The notes under the pieces are model-generated. The model had not been told where the DNA came from, did no database searches, and saw only the letters and a program-made list of their open reading frames with translations. The position numbers and the translations under genes were made by a program. DNA of 64,000 nucleotides from Caecibacter massiliensis (lineage in GTDB: Bacteria > Bacillota > Negativicutes > Veillonellales > Megasphaeraceae), in assembly GCA_900095875.1 (NCBI GenBank), contig LT608311.1, forward strand, positions 2,512,774-2,576,773. Direction: 5' to 3'. How positions within the stretch are numbered: the stretch's first letter is position 1; every line of letters starts with the position of its first letter. Of this stretch, positions 46,133 to 54,913 are shown piece after piece.

Positions 46133-46999
46133 ATGATGAAACCGATACGCAAGGCCGTCATCCCGGCAGCTGGATTTGGTACCCGTTTTCTACCAGCTAC
46201 TAAATCTATTCCTAAAGAAATGATTCCTATCGTAGACAAGCCAGTCATTCAATACATTGTAGAAGAAGCGTTGCAAAGCGGCATCGAAGAAATTTTGATT
46301 ATTACCGGCCATGGAAAACGGGCTATTGAAGACCATTTCGACACCAACGTAGAATTAGAGTATGACCTGTATCAAAAAGGAAAAGCCCAGATGTTGAAGC
46401 TGGTACAAGATATTTCGGCAATCAACGTTCATTATATTCATCAGAAACATATCCGCGGTTTGGGAGATGCCATTCTTTGTGCTAAATCATTCATTGACAA
46501 TGATCCCTTTGCCGTCCTTCTCGGCGATGATATGATGTATAATAATCAGAATCCTGCACTTCAGCAACTATTGCAAGCCTACGACAAGACAGGAACAACG
46601 ATTATGGGCTGTCAGCCAATGACGGAAGAACAAATGATGCCCGTAGATGCCCTGGAAGGAAGCCAATGTGCCGATAGTGGACTCATACGCGTTCACAATA
46701 TACAAGAGCTACACAAAGCCCCCAAAGGTAGCCAAAACTATAATTGCCTGGGAAGATACGTTTTCACCCCGGATATCTTTGAAATCCTGAATCGGGTAGA
46801 ACCCAGGGACGATGGAGAAATCCACTTGCACGATGCCCTGCGCCTCATGCTGGACCGACAGGCTATATACGCCTGCCCAATAAAAGGCAAGCGATACGAC
46901 ACGGCCAACAAACTGGACTACCTAAAAGCAACGGTAGAATACGCCCTAAGACGAAAAGACCTGGGCCCATCTTTTCGCGAATACCTGAAAGAGCTATAG
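46133..46999 (+). CDS. galU: UTP-glucose-1-phosphate uridylyltransferase
   Basis: A 288-residue GalU, which makes UDP-glucose. Motifs: VIPAAGFGTRFLPATKSIPKEMIPIVDKPVIQYIVEEAL, GKRAIEDHFD, LGDDMMY and the sugar-binding YNCLGRYVFTPDIFEIL; GKRYDTANKLDYLKATVEYAL closes the domain. TAGGAG precedes the ATG, 13 bases after the glf stop. Chromosome-like composition places it in the conserved right flank of the capsule locus. Confidence 0.95.
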   Translation: MMKPIRKAVIPAAGFGTRFLPATKSIPKEMIPIVDKPVIQYIVEEALQSGIEEILIITGHGKRAIEDHFDTNVELEYDLYQKGKAQMLKLVQDISAINVHYIHQKHIRGLGDAILCAKSFIDNDPFAVLLGDDMMYNNQNPALQQLLQAYDKTGTTIMGCQPMTEEQMMPVDALEGSQCADSGLIRVHNIQELHKAPKGSQNYNCLGRYVFTPDIFEILNRVEPRDDGEIHLHDALRLMLDRQAIYACPIKGKRYDTANKLDYLKATVEYALRRKDLGPSFREYLKEL

Positions 47000-47094
47000 G
47001 CGCATAACATTCCAACCATATATCAAATATAAACCAAAACCCCTGTCACCAGATTCCCATGATTCTGACTGGCAGTGGCCGGTTCGCAGACAGC

Positions 47095-47177
47095 ATAGTT
47101 GAATATTCAACTATAGTAGCTGTGCCTATAGCAGCAGGATGATGTGAAATAATCGGAAACTTCTTGACACTAACCTT
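47095..47177 (+). repeat. Palindrome-bearing repeat, copy 1
   Basis: Starts with the perfect palindrome ATAGTTGAATATTCAACTAT (47095-47114), extended by an outer ACAGC/GCTGT pairing, then TGTGCCTAT, a CAGGATGATG core and a 24-base block (47154-47177) identical to the copy at 50956-50979. Confidence 0.8.
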
Positions 47178-47255
47178 TACAGATTTGATGATTTACAAAT
47201 TTGATACAAAATGTTACAATAATAAAAAATAAATCAATAAAAATAGGTGATTATA

Positions 47256-48632
47256 ATGGATAAAAAATATGATTTGCGTATTATAGAATTATCCTTACAT
47301 AATTTTATGAATGTTGCCGATGGACGTGTTAGATTATCTTGTTCAAAAGATAAACAGCGGAATTTTGGCCGTTCTGATATTTTAGGTATATATGGACAGA
47401 ATGGTTCAGGGAAAACTGCTTTTATCCATGCTTTAGCGATTATCAAAACTTGTCTTATGGGACAAAAACTGAATGATGAAGTTGCTGCTTATATAAAAAA
47501 AGATACTTCCAGTATGACAATCCATATCGGTTTTTCGGCATGTATTGATGAGAATATTTGTGATATTTTTTATGATGTTACTATACAGCGGGAACAGGAT
47601 GATAATCAGGCAAAGGCGCAGATAAGTGCAGAACGTATTTCTGTATGTAATGGGAAAAACAGAAAACAAACATGTATAAGTAGTGATATTTTAAATGTAT
47701 TACGACCTAAAAAAGATTTTAATGACCTATTGAAAGCTAATAATATAGATTTACAAGTAAAAAAAGGCATTGTACAAAGTCAAGGAAGATCTTTTATTTT
47801 TTCTAATGAATTATATAAAAGCATGGAGACTATAAAGGATCGAGATAGTATCAGCCAAACTCGTTTTATTTTAACGCAGTTAAAGAAATTCGCCACAGAG
47901 TATTTATATATCATTGGAATAAAAGACATTGGATTTATTAATTTGAGTATTCTTATGCCTTTTTATTTTCATATACAAGACGATAATACACATTCGTTTG
48001 GTACCATCGCGATTCCTATCGATGGTCCTGCGACCATACCACAAAACGCATGTAAAACTGCTGAAACCTTAATCAATGATATGAATTCAGTTTTAACCTT
48101 TTTAATTCCCGATTTTCAATTAGAGATGAAGGACATTGGCGATGAGCTTGATTTGCAAGGCAAAAAAATGAAAAGGATAGAACTTGTATCTCTAAGAAAT
48201 GGACAGGCGATTCCCCTGAAATATGAATCAGAAGGAATCAAAAAAATACTGAGTATCCTTCATGTTTTCACGGGTGCTTTTAATGATTCGTCTATGACTA
48301 TAGCTATTGATGAGTTTGACGCTGGGGTATTTGAATATTTATTGGGAGAAATGTTGGAAATATTTGAAAAATCGGGGAAAGGACAACTTATTTTCACATC
48401 CCATAATTTGCGTCCTTTAGAATTGTTAGATAAAGAATTTATTGTTTTTACTACGACTAATCCTAAAAATAGATACATACGCTTAAAAAATGTAAAGAGT
48501 AATAATAATTTACGAGATTTTTATTATCGCACTATTCTTTTAGGTGGACAAGATGAAAATTTATACCATGAAACTAATCAATATAGGCTGCGATATGCTT
48601 TGAGAAAGGCAGGACATCATGGGGAAAACTAA
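47256..48632 (+). CDS. AAA/ABC-type ATPase, OLD/RloA/AriA-like, first gene of a putative defence pair
   Basis: A 458-residue ATPase. Walker A is GQNGSGKT (47-54) within DILGIYGQNGSGKTAFIHAL; the ABC-like signature region is KYESEGIKKILSILHVF; Walker B is MTIAIDEFDAG (Asp352, Glu353); a His switch follows in FTSHNL (near 383). This is the AAA_15/AAA_21 arrangement found in OLD-family, RloA/AbiLi and PARIS AriA proteins. The middle region is not recognisable. The start is ATG 47256 with AGGTG upstream. The DNA is AT-rich, and its stop overlaps the next gene by 14 bases, so the two are coupled. Confidence 0.85.
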   Translation: MDKKYDLRIIELSLHNFMNVADGRVRLSCSKDKQRNFGRSDILGIYGQNGSGKTAFIHALAIIKTCLMGQKLNDEVAAYIKKDTSSMTIHIGFSACIDENICDIFYDVTIQREQDDNQAKAQISAERISVCNGKNRKQTCISSDILNVLRPKKDFNDLLKANNIDLQVKKGIVQSQGRSFIFSNELYKSMETIKDRDSISQTRFILTQLKKFATEYLYIIGIKDIGFINLSILMPFYFHIQDDNTHSFGTIAIPIDGPATIPQNACKTAETLINDMNSVLTFLIPDFQLEMKDIGDELDLQGKKMKRIELVSLRNGQAIPLKYESEGIKKILSILHVFTGAFNDSSMTIAIDEFDAGVFEYLLGEMLEIFEKSGKGQLIFTSHNLRPLELLDKEFIVFTTTNPKNRYIRLKNVKSNNNLRDFYYRTILLGGQDENLYHETNQYRLRYALRKAGHHGEN

Positions 48633-49341
48633 GAAAGTATGTCTATTTATTGTGGAAGGTATAGCTGATGAATCATCACTAGCGTTACCATTGCAAAATA
48701 TTTTTGATATCTACTATAAACAAAAAGGCATAGAATTTCATATTACCGATGGAGATATAACATCGAAAAATAGTACGACTGTACAAAACATAGTTTCTAA
48801 AATTGGCAGGACTGTAAATGATTTTTTAAATAGGCATCATTTACAGAAAAAAGATATTTGTCAAGTTGTGCAAATTGTTGATATGGACGGAGCTTATGTT
48901 GAAGATTCTAGCGTAGTACTTGATACTAGAAAGAGTTTTTCACGGTACCCTTTTTATAGTACGGATAAGATTTTTGTTCAAAGTTTAGAGAGAATTTCTC
49001 AGTTACAGGATAGGAATCACCATAAGGCACAAAATCTTGAACGGATTATATCCTTACCCAAGGTAATGGGGATACCCTATGATATTTATTATTTTTCATG
49101 TAATATGGATCATGTGCTGCATAATAATGCGAATATGGATGATGCAAAGAAAGTTGATGAAGCGGAAAAATTTTCTGATAAATTTGGAAATGATTCTGCA
49201 GGTTTTCTTGGATTTATTAAAAGCGTTTACCCTAAAAATGTTAATTGCAATAAGGAAAAATCTTGGGAATACATCAGAATAAAGAATAATTCGTTGACTA
49301 GGTGTAGTAATTTCATATTGTTTTTTTGCCATAGCAAATAA
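48619..49341 (+). CDS. TOPRIM-like protein, second gene of a putative defence pair
   Basis: A 240-residue protein. The N-terminus VCLFIVEGIADESS places a Glu (13) after a hydrophobic strand, and QIVDMDGAY gives a DxD (88, 90): together they fit a TOPRIM catalytic arrangement as in OLD nucleases, RloB or AriB. A second conserved-looking block is YYFSCNMDHVLHNNANM (157-173), and the end reads SWEYIRIKNNSLTRCSNFILFF. I recall similar proteins, mostly unnamed, beside AAA ATPases in Firmicutes. Nuclease activity is an inference. It overlaps the ATPase gene by 14 bases. Confidence 0.72.
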   Translation: MGKTKKVCLFIVEGIADESSLALPLQNIFDIYYKQKGIEFHITDGDITSKNSTTVQNIVSKIGRTVNDFLNRHHLQKKDICQVVQIVDMDGAYVEDSSVVLDTRKSFSRYPFYSTDKIFVQSLERISQLQDRNHHKAQNLERIISLPKVMGIPYDIYYFSCNMDHVLHNNANMDDAKKVDEAEKFSDKFGNDSAGFLGFIKSVYPKNVNCNKEKSWEYIRIKNNSLTRCSNFILFFCHSK

Positions 49342-49449
49342 ACCAAAATTAATTATATATTATAATGTCGAATAGGATATAAAATAGACTTTTGAATCTT
49401 GCATATACCTGATGAGGCTATTGTGTTACAGCCCCTTTGATCTAACTTA

Positions 49450-50028
49450 TTGAGTCACTACAATTATGCGAGCCGGTTAATTTCTTCGCAAAAAGGAAGC
49501 GAATTCAATAATAGCGATTACGACAAAATAAAGAAGATCTATACTATTTGGATCTGCATGGAAGCCCCACATGGGAAAAGTGCTATCAACCGGTATCAAC
49601 TGAAAGAACAGCATTTGCTGCACCGTTATAAAGAACCTTGTCAGAACTATGACCTGATGGGCATCGTATTCGTCTACTTAGGGAACAGCAAAGTCAAAGA
49701 CCAGATGATGAACCTGCTGGATTTGATGTTCAAATCGAGAAAGAAAGCCAGTGAAAAAATTACGGTCTTGCATACTGATTTTGGGATTGATTTAACACGT
49801 GAAAGATAGGGGGACTTAGAAACCATGTGCAATTTAGGAGAAGGAATATACGAAGATGGACTAATGAAAGGCAAGCAAGTGGGCTGTGAAGGAGGCAGAA
49901 AAGAAGGAAAATTAGAATTAGCTCTAGAGTTGTTGAAGGATGGGATGGCCTTGGATAAAGTAGCAAAGTATAGCAAATTATCGCTATCTATAATTGAGGA
50001 GCTTGCTAAAAAAAATAAATTGATTTAG
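49450..50028 (+). pseudogene. Rpn-family (PD-(D/E)XK) nuclease/transposase remnant, C-terminal part
   Basis: One reading frame runs from 49450 to 50028 but is broken by an in-frame TAG at 49807. The first part (SHYNYASRLISSQKGSEF, YTIWICMEAPHGKSAINRY, MGIVFVYLG, MNLLDLMFKSRKKASEKITVLHTDFGIDLTRE) and the second (MCNLGEGIYEDGLMKGKQVG, LALELLKDGMALDKVAKYS) are the middle and tail of the Rpn-like family common in gut Firmicutes. The N-terminal nuclease core is missing. Its final TAG abuts another headless relative. Confidence 0.72.
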
Positions 50029-50772
50029 GGCGTCATTCCAACCATTTTTGATGTCCTGGTGAAAATGGATGACGGGACGCGGGTGCATGCAGAAGTACAG
50101 GTGCTCATGGATGAATACATGGTCAATCGGTCTTTGTACTACTGGGGACGGATATACAGCCGTGAGCTGGAAAAAAGTGATTTATATGCAGACCTTCGTC
50201 CGATCATCCCCATCAATCTGTTATATTTCAACCGATTTCCGCAGTATGATACGTATGTAAACACGTATCATATCACAAATGATGATACCCATGATATATT
50301 GACGAACCATTTGGAAATGCATTTCATCGAACTCAAGAAAATCCATATCAGCGACATCAAAAAGCTAAAACGGTCGGACCGGTGGATTGCATATTTCTCA
50401 CCTAATTTTACGGACCAGGAAAGGAGGGCGCTTGCAATGAATGATACGGCAATCCGGGAAGCGATGGATTATGAAAAACAATTTGTCACCAATAACGAAC
50501 TGAAATCAGCCTATTGGGAGCATGAACGTACCATGCGCGATATTGCTTCGGCCCTTTACAGCCGGGAAAAGGCAGGTCAGGAACGCGGTGAAAGAATTGG
50601 CCAGGAACGCGGCGAAAGAATTGGCCAGGAACGCGGTGAGAAAACAGGGAGGCAGGCACTCAGTGCGTTGCTTCAAAAACTGTTGCAGGAAGGCAGGACA
50701 GAAGATATCAACCGCGTTTTGCAGGACAATGAATATCAGGAAAAATTACTACAAGAATATCATTTGAAATAA
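50029..50772 (+). pseudogene. Rpn-family (PD-(D/E)XK) nuclease/transposase, N-terminus missing
   Basis: From 50029 the frame reads GVIPTIFDVLVKMDDGTRVH, then AEVQVLMDEYMVNRSLYYWGRIYSREL and the usual downstream blocks (IPINLLYFNRFP, MHFIELKKI, WIAYFSPN). The D...(E)VQ elements of the PDDEXK_2 core are kept, but the first 40-50 residues are absent because the previous remnant's stop lies directly before. A GTG at 50059 could restart translation. The tail has three 24-base units encoding GQERGERI. These proteins promote recombination or have lost activity; this copy is probably inactive. Confidence 0.72.
50575..50646 (+). repeat. Three 24-base tandem units in the Rpn-family gene
   Basis: Units beginning at 50575, 50599 and 50623 share GGYCAGGAACGCGGYGA and encode GQERGERI, GQERGERI and GQERGEKT. 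Such Gly-Gln-Glu-Arg repeats are usual in the tails of this family and vary in number. Confidence 0.85.
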
Positions 50773-50783
50773 TGCTTCTGAAA

Positions 50784-50812
50784 AAGGCCTCAGGAATAAT
50801 CCCTGGGGCCTT
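50784..50812 (+). terminator. hairpin after the Rpn-family gene
   Basis: AAGGCCTCAGG (50784-50794) pairs with CCTGGGGCCTT (50802-50812) with one T-G pair; the following T run is short. Confidence 0.55.
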
Positions 50813-50895
50813 GATATTACATAATCAACGTATCGACAGGAACTGATACGAGTATCAAATGTAGAAGCCCCATATGCTTCTACATCACACTTTCT

Positions 50896-50979
50896 ACAGT
50901 ATAGTTGAATATTCAACTATACTGTGCCTATTGCATCAGGCTGATGTAAAATAACCGGAAACTTCTTGACACTAACCTT
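50896..50979 (+). repeat. Palindrome-bearing repeat, copy 2
   Basis: A perfect 30-base palindrome (50896-50925) with the core ATAGTTGAATATTCAACTAT is followed by TGTGCCTAT, the inverted repeat CATCAGGCTGATG (50934-50946) and the 24-base block (50956-50979) identical to copy 1. It lies in the gap 50773-51119, which otherwise holds only the hairpin above and an extended -10 promoter element (TGCTATAAT, 51049-51057) for the next gene. Confidence 0.8.
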
Positions 50980-51119
50980 CCTGGATATTCCAATGGTTTT
51001 TGAGTTCTTTATGATGGTTCGCAATGTCTGTAATGACAAACTGATTTTTGCTATAATATAATATATAATAAAGTATTAAATAGAGAGATTTCCAGATTGT
51101 ATAAATGGGAGGGATGTCC

Positions 51120-51677
51120 ATGAGTACGCGTAATGAAAAGAAAACGATTCTGCAGCATTGGCAGCAATTGGTACAGGTTGATAAGGAGGAGTTGGGAGAT
51201 TTCCCACGGTTTGCTGTTCATCCTCTGGTCGTAACGGAGGAAGAGAAACGGAATCTGTTCCGCATGTGCATGCAGTCGGCGGCGGACCGGGACCGGATTT
51301 CTAAAATCAGTGCCCGGTATGAAGCATATAAAAAGGCTGTTAATCGGCGCTTTGCCATGGCACGGTATTATCAGGAGCAATGGGATCAACTTGATGGCAG
51401 CAAGGCTCTGGAAGGCACTATTCACTGTATGTATGATACAAACGGTGATGTGCCTTCCGGGTTGCCTTCTTATGCCTGCGTATTGACGCGAAAGGACCTC
51501 GTACAGTCTCTGGTACAGTTTGCGCTGGGGCAGGAAGGGGTACCAGGATACCCTGCCAGGGATGACAGAGAAGGCGATGTGCCAGGTTTTCTGCGAGCGT
51601 GGGTTACGACCGTATACGGAGCAGGGACACAGGAAGTAAATCTGCATTTCATTGATACATCACTTAAAGACGATTAA
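51120..51677 (+). CDS. Hypothetical protein
   Basis: A 185-residue soluble protein starting at ATG 51120, placed behind GGGAGGG; two earlier ATGs lie on or before that site. It is mostly helical at the start (EKKTILQHWQQLVQVDKEELGDFPRFAVHPL), with a Cys/Met region CMYDTNGDVPSGLPSYACVLTRKDLVQSLVQFALG. No family is recognised. It overlaps nothing but lies 13 bases before the LOG gene, so the two are probably cotranscribed. Confidence 0.7.
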   Translation: MSTRNEKKTILQHWQQLVQVDKEELGDFPRFAVHPLVVTEEEKRNLFRMCMQSAADRDRISKISARYEAYKKAVNRRFAMARYYQEQWDQLDGSKALEGTIHCMYDTNGDVPSGLPSYACVLTRKDLVQSLVQFALGQEGVPGYPARDDREGDVPGFLRAWVTTVYGAGTQEVNLHFIDTSLKDD

Positions 51678-51690
51678 CCGGGGGAATATC

Positions 51691-52224
51691 ATGAATATTA
51701 CGGTGTATTTGGGAGCAAGGACAGGACACAGTGCAGTCTATCGTTCATATGCCTATGAACTGGGAGCATGGATTGCCTGTCACGGTCATACGCTCATTTA
51801 TGGGGGAAGCCGGACCGGGCTCATGGGAAAGCTGGCCGATGGAGCTCTGGAGCACGGCGGCCGCGTCATTGGCGTGGAACCGCAGTTTTTTATGGACGAC
51901 GAATTGCAGCATGAAGGATTGACCCAGCTCATTGTGACAAACGATATGGCATCGCGCAAAGAAAAGATGATGGAACTGGGCGATGTGTTCCTGGCATTCC
52001 CCGGAGGAATAGGGACTCTGGAAGAAATCAGTGAAGTCATGAGTCAGATTAAATTGGGATTATTGCAGGGCCGTTTTGCATTCCTCGATTTCAATGGCTA
52101 TTACCAGCCGATGAAATCACTCATACGGCATATGGCAGAAGAAGGGTTTGTTGATAATCATTGGGCCGGACAAGTCGCCTTTCTTTCGTCGTTTGAACAA
52201 TTAGAAGCTTTCTTAGCCGGATAA
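51691..52224 (+). CDS. LOG-family protein (nucleoside 5'-monophosphate phosphoribohydrolase type)
   Basis: A 177-residue Rossmann-like protein of the LOG/TIGR00730 family. GGSRTGLMGKLADGALEHGG and the phosphate-binding PGGIGTLEEISEVMS (PGGxGTxxE) are diagnostic. Members cleave the base from nucleoside monophosphates. The start is ATG 51691 with GGGGGA upstream, rather than an earlier frame start at 51652. Confidence 0.92.
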   Translation: MNITVYLGARTGHSAVYRSYAYELGAWIACHGHTLIYGGSRTGLMGKLADGALEHGGRVIGVEPQFFMDDELQHEGLTQLIVTNDMASRKEKMMELGDVFLAFPGGIGTLEEISEVMSQIKLGLLQGRFAFLDFNGYYQPMKSLIRHMAEEGFVDNHWAGQVAFLSSFEQLEAFLAG

Positions 52225-52302
52225 TTTCTATTCCAAAATGAAGCTGTATGTGGTACAATAACCCAGTTATTAGTAATATTTTAGTATCTATCAGGAGGAT
52301 GT

Positions 52303-53151
52303 ATGACAACGAAATATCCCTGCGATTGCGATTTTTCCTGCCCTCAGTCAGAAGAGCAGAAGACCCGCGTCATTGTGGAAGAATATGAAAAATTATCACC
52401 GAATCTGATTTTTGAAATTATCCGTCATGACGGCGAATTGGAACTGGAACGCAAGGCCTGGCCCCTCGTCTTATCGGCACTGGCTGCGGGATTGATGATT
52501 TCTTTTTCTTTCTATTTCCGCTCCATTATCAATGTCTATATTGGGAACGCTTCCTGGGCAGAAGCCATCACCGGTATCGGATATACGACGGGTTTCCTCA
52601 TCGTTATTTTAGGCCGGCTCCAGCTTTTTACGGAGAACACGATTACTACGGTCATCCCCGTTTTCCGTGATCCTTGCTGGAAGAATCTCCGCCTGCTCCT
52701 GCGGCTCTGGGGGATTGTTTTCCTTTCCAATATTGTCGGCACCGCAATCGCGGCTCTTTTCATGTCCAGCCCGATTTTCACGACACCGGAAATTACCCAG
52801 TGCCTGTACAACGTGTCCCACCATATCATGGCCCCCGGTCCGGTAGATAACATCATGCGGGGGATTCCGGCAGGCATGCTGATTGCAGCTATCGTCTGGA
52901 TGATGCCCATGTCGCGGAGCTTTGCCTTTTTTATCATTTTTATGTTTACTTATTTCATTTCTATCGGAAACTTCGCCCATGTCGTCGTCGGGTCGTGCGA
53001 AGCGGCCTATGATGTACTCATGGGTGGTTCCACGATGTTTGATTATTTCTTCCGTTTTCTCCTGCCAACAGGCCTGGGAAATATCATCGGCGGTACGGGC
53101 GTCTTTACGCTCCTCGTTGCGACACAGGTCAAAAGTGACGGAAAAAGGTAA
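52303..53151 (+). CDS. Formate/nitrite transporter (FNT) family channel, YfdC-like
   Basis: A 282-residue membrane protein with a Cys-rich polar N-terminus (CDCDFSCPQ) and six membrane segments. The paired FNT elements are GYTTGFLIVILGRLQLFTENTITTVIPV and ISIGNFAHVVVGSCEAAYDVLMG, the second carrying the central-pore His. FNT channels carry formate, nitrite or hydrosulfide; the YfdC-like group has an uncertain substrate. Confidence 0.88.
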   Translation: MTTKYPCDCDFSCPQSEEQKTRVIVEEYEKLSPNLIFEIIRHDGELELERKAWPLVLSALAAGLMISFSFYFRSIINVYIGNASWAEAITGIGYTTGFLIVILGRLQLFTENTITTVIPVFRDPCWKNLRLLLRLWGIVFLSNIVGTAIAALFMSSPIFTTPEITQCLYNVSHHIMAPGPVDNIMRGIPAGMLIAAIVWMMPMSRSFAFFIIFMFTYFISIGNFAHVVVGSCEAAYDVLMGGSTMFDYFFRFLLPTGLGNIIGGTGVFTLLVATQVKSDGKR

Positions 53152-53172
53152 AAAAAAGAAAGGGTGATTGAT

Positions 53173-53703
53173 ATGAATGAAATCATAAAAGCCATGTTAG
53201 AACGGCGCAGCATCCGTACGTATGAAGATAAACCGGTACCTGAAGAGCTGATCCATGAAATCGTCGAAGCCGGCCTCTATGCGGCCAGCAGTATGGGGCG
53301 GCAGAATACGAAAATTATTGTGATTACGAACGATGAACTCCGTCACGATTTGTCAGAAATCAACAATCAGATTGGCGGCTGGCCTGCTGGCAATGACCCG
53401 TTTTATGGTGCGCCTGTCGTCGTTCTCGTATTAGGCAAAACGGGAGAAGGAAAAGAAAAATACGATGGCAGTCTGGTCATGGGAAACATGATGCTTGCCG
53501 CTTATTCCCTGGGTCTTGGCACCTGCTGGATTCACCGGGCCAAAGAGGAAATGGATACGCCTCTGGGAAAGAAGATATTGGACCAGGTTGGCCTGTCTTC
53601 TGATGAATGGGAAGGCATTGGCCATTGCATCATAGGCTATCCGGCAGGAGCGCTCCCCAAAGCCGCACCGAGAAAAGCAGACAGAGTTTATTATCTGAAG
53701 TAG
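53173..53703 (+). CDS. Nitroreductase-family flavoprotein
   Basis: A 176-residue FMN-dependent reductase. MLERRSIRTYEDKPVPEELIHEIVEAGLYAASSMGRQNTKIIV is the FMN-binding start, and LAAYSLGLGTCWIHRAKEEM and GHCIIGYPAG complete the domain. It is smaller than classic NfsB and resembles the minimal clostridial forms. ATG 53173 follows AGGGTG; an upstream GTG at 53164 lies on that site. Confidence 0.9.
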   Translation: MNEIIKAMLERRSIRTYEDKPVPEELIHEIVEAGLYAASSMGRQNTKIIVITNDELRHDLSEINNQIGGWPAGNDPFYGAPVVVLVLGKTGEGKEKYDGSLVMGNMMLAAYSLGLGTCWIHRAKEEMDTPLGKKILDQVGLSSDEWEGIGHCIIGYPAGALPKAAPRKADRVYYLK

Positions 53704-53749
53704 TATTTTCATATCGATACGCAATCAATACGCGGATAAGGAGGTCATC

Positions 53750-54076
53750 ATGAATAGAGCACTGCCATCAGCTGGAGAGATCTGGATCCATTTCAAAGAA
53801 AAACAGTACCGTATCATCACGTTGGCAGAGGATGCTAAGACCGGCGAATCCTATGTGGTGTATCAGGCGCTTTATGGCTCGTATGGCCATTATCTGCGGC
53901 CTCTGGACATGTTTATGAGTGAAGTGGATCACCAGAAATATCCCGACTGCCAACGGACATGGCGCTTTGAAAAGCTTCCGAACATGTGTTCCTGGAAGCC
54001 GGAATTTGCTCGCCAAACAAATGTTCAACACACTAGAAAAAAGGGGGCTAGCGATTCATGTTTGAAAAAGAAATAA
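53750..54076 (+). CDS. DUF1653 protein
   Basis: A 108-residue protein. Residues 6-75 match DUF1653: GEIWIHFKEKQYRIITLAEDAKTGESYVVYQALYGSYGHYLRPLDMFMSEVD. The family is a small beta domain of unknown role. The C-terminal 30 residues are basic and poorly conserved. AAGGAGG precedes the ATG, and its 3' end overlaps the phosphatase gene by 19 bases. Confidence 0.88.
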   Translation: MNRALPSAGEIWIHFKEKQYRIITLAEDAKTGESYVVYQALYGSYGHYLRPLDMFMSEVDHQKYPDCQRTWRFEKLPNMCSWKPEFARQTNVQHTRKKGASDSCLKKK

Positions 54077-54831
54077 TAGAGCTCGTTCGCAGCACCCACG
54101 ATATGCTGACGGAAGAAAAAGACTTGGAAATTACGGCCAAAGGGAGGGCTAATTTCGTCACCCAGATGGATGTTGCCGTACAGGAATATATGCGCACTCA
54201 ACTGCAGGAAATAGACAGAGACGTCACACTTCTGTCAGAAGAGCAGGACAATAGTCAGGCTATGGATCCCGATGGCCGATACTGGATTCTTGATCCCATT
54301 GACGGCACCCAGAATTTTATCCGCCATTTCGATATGAGTGCCGTATCGCTGGCCTATTATGCACAAGGCACCTTACAGGCGGCTGTCGTGTATAACCCGT
54401 TTACGGATGAAGTGTTTCATGCAACCCGTGGTGGCGGTGCCTTTTTAAATGGCAAACCTATCCATGTGACTGGAAATGGAGCATTATCTCACTGTCTGGT
54501 TGCCATTGGAACGTCTCCGTATGACCGGCAATACACAGAAAAGAATTTCCCTTTATTCCAGGCCATGTATTCACAATGCCTGGATATCCGCCGTACGGGC
54601 AGCGCTTGTCTTGACCTGGCCTATGTAGCAGCCGGGCGGACGGATATCTATTTCGAACGCAACCTGAAGCCGTGGGATATGGCCGCCGGTATTTTGCTTG
54701 TCGAAGAAGCGGGCGGCAGAGTCACGACATATGATGGACAGGTTCCTGACGTATTACACAATGAACATATCATTGCTACCAATGGTCTGGTCCATGATGA
54801 AACGGCCCGTATTATACATCAATATTGGTAA
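54058..54831 (+). CDS. Inositol-monophosphatase family enzyme
   Basis: A 257-residue magnesium-dependent phosphatase of the SuhB/CysQ superfamily. LLSEEQDN gives the first acidic site, WILDPIDGTQNFIRHFDMSAVSLAY is the DPxDGT motif, and ERNLKPWDMAAGILLVEEAGGRV is the WDxAAG motif. The substrate could be inositol phosphate, adenosine-3',5'-bisphosphate or a sugar bisphosphate. Confidence 0.92.
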   Translation: MFEKEIIELVRSTHDMLTEEKDLEITAKGRANFVTQMDVAVQEYMRTQLQEIDRDVTLLSEEQDNSQAMDPDGRYWILDPIDGTQNFIRHFDMSAVSLAYYAQGTLQAAVVYNPFTDEVFHATRGGGAFLNGKPIHVTGNGALSHCLVAIGTSPYDRQYTEKNFPLFQAMYSQCLDIRRTGSACLDLAYVAAGRTDIYFERNLKPWDMAAGILLVEEAGGRVTTYDGQVPDVLHNEHIIATNGLVHDETARIIHQYW

Positions 54832-54833
54832 AA

Positions 54834-54881
54834 AAAATCTCCCTGGCTAGCGACGACGAGTACGCCCGGCCAGGGAGATTT
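54834..54881 (+). terminator. terminator after the phosphatase gene, possibly bidirectional
   Basis: AAATCTCCCTGGC pairs with GCCAGGGAGATTT around a 20-22-base loop. It lies between the plus-strand phosphatase gene and the minus-strand ferritin gene, with A and T runs at both ends. Confidence 0.8.
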
Positions 54882-54913
54882 GTCATATATCATATAAGAA
54901 ATTCAAAGTTGGA

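Noticed and set aside
50575-50646. Tandem 24-base units as a CRISPR array
   Set aside because: Units are contiguous, in frame and encode GQERGERI repeats usual in the tails of Rpn-family proteins.
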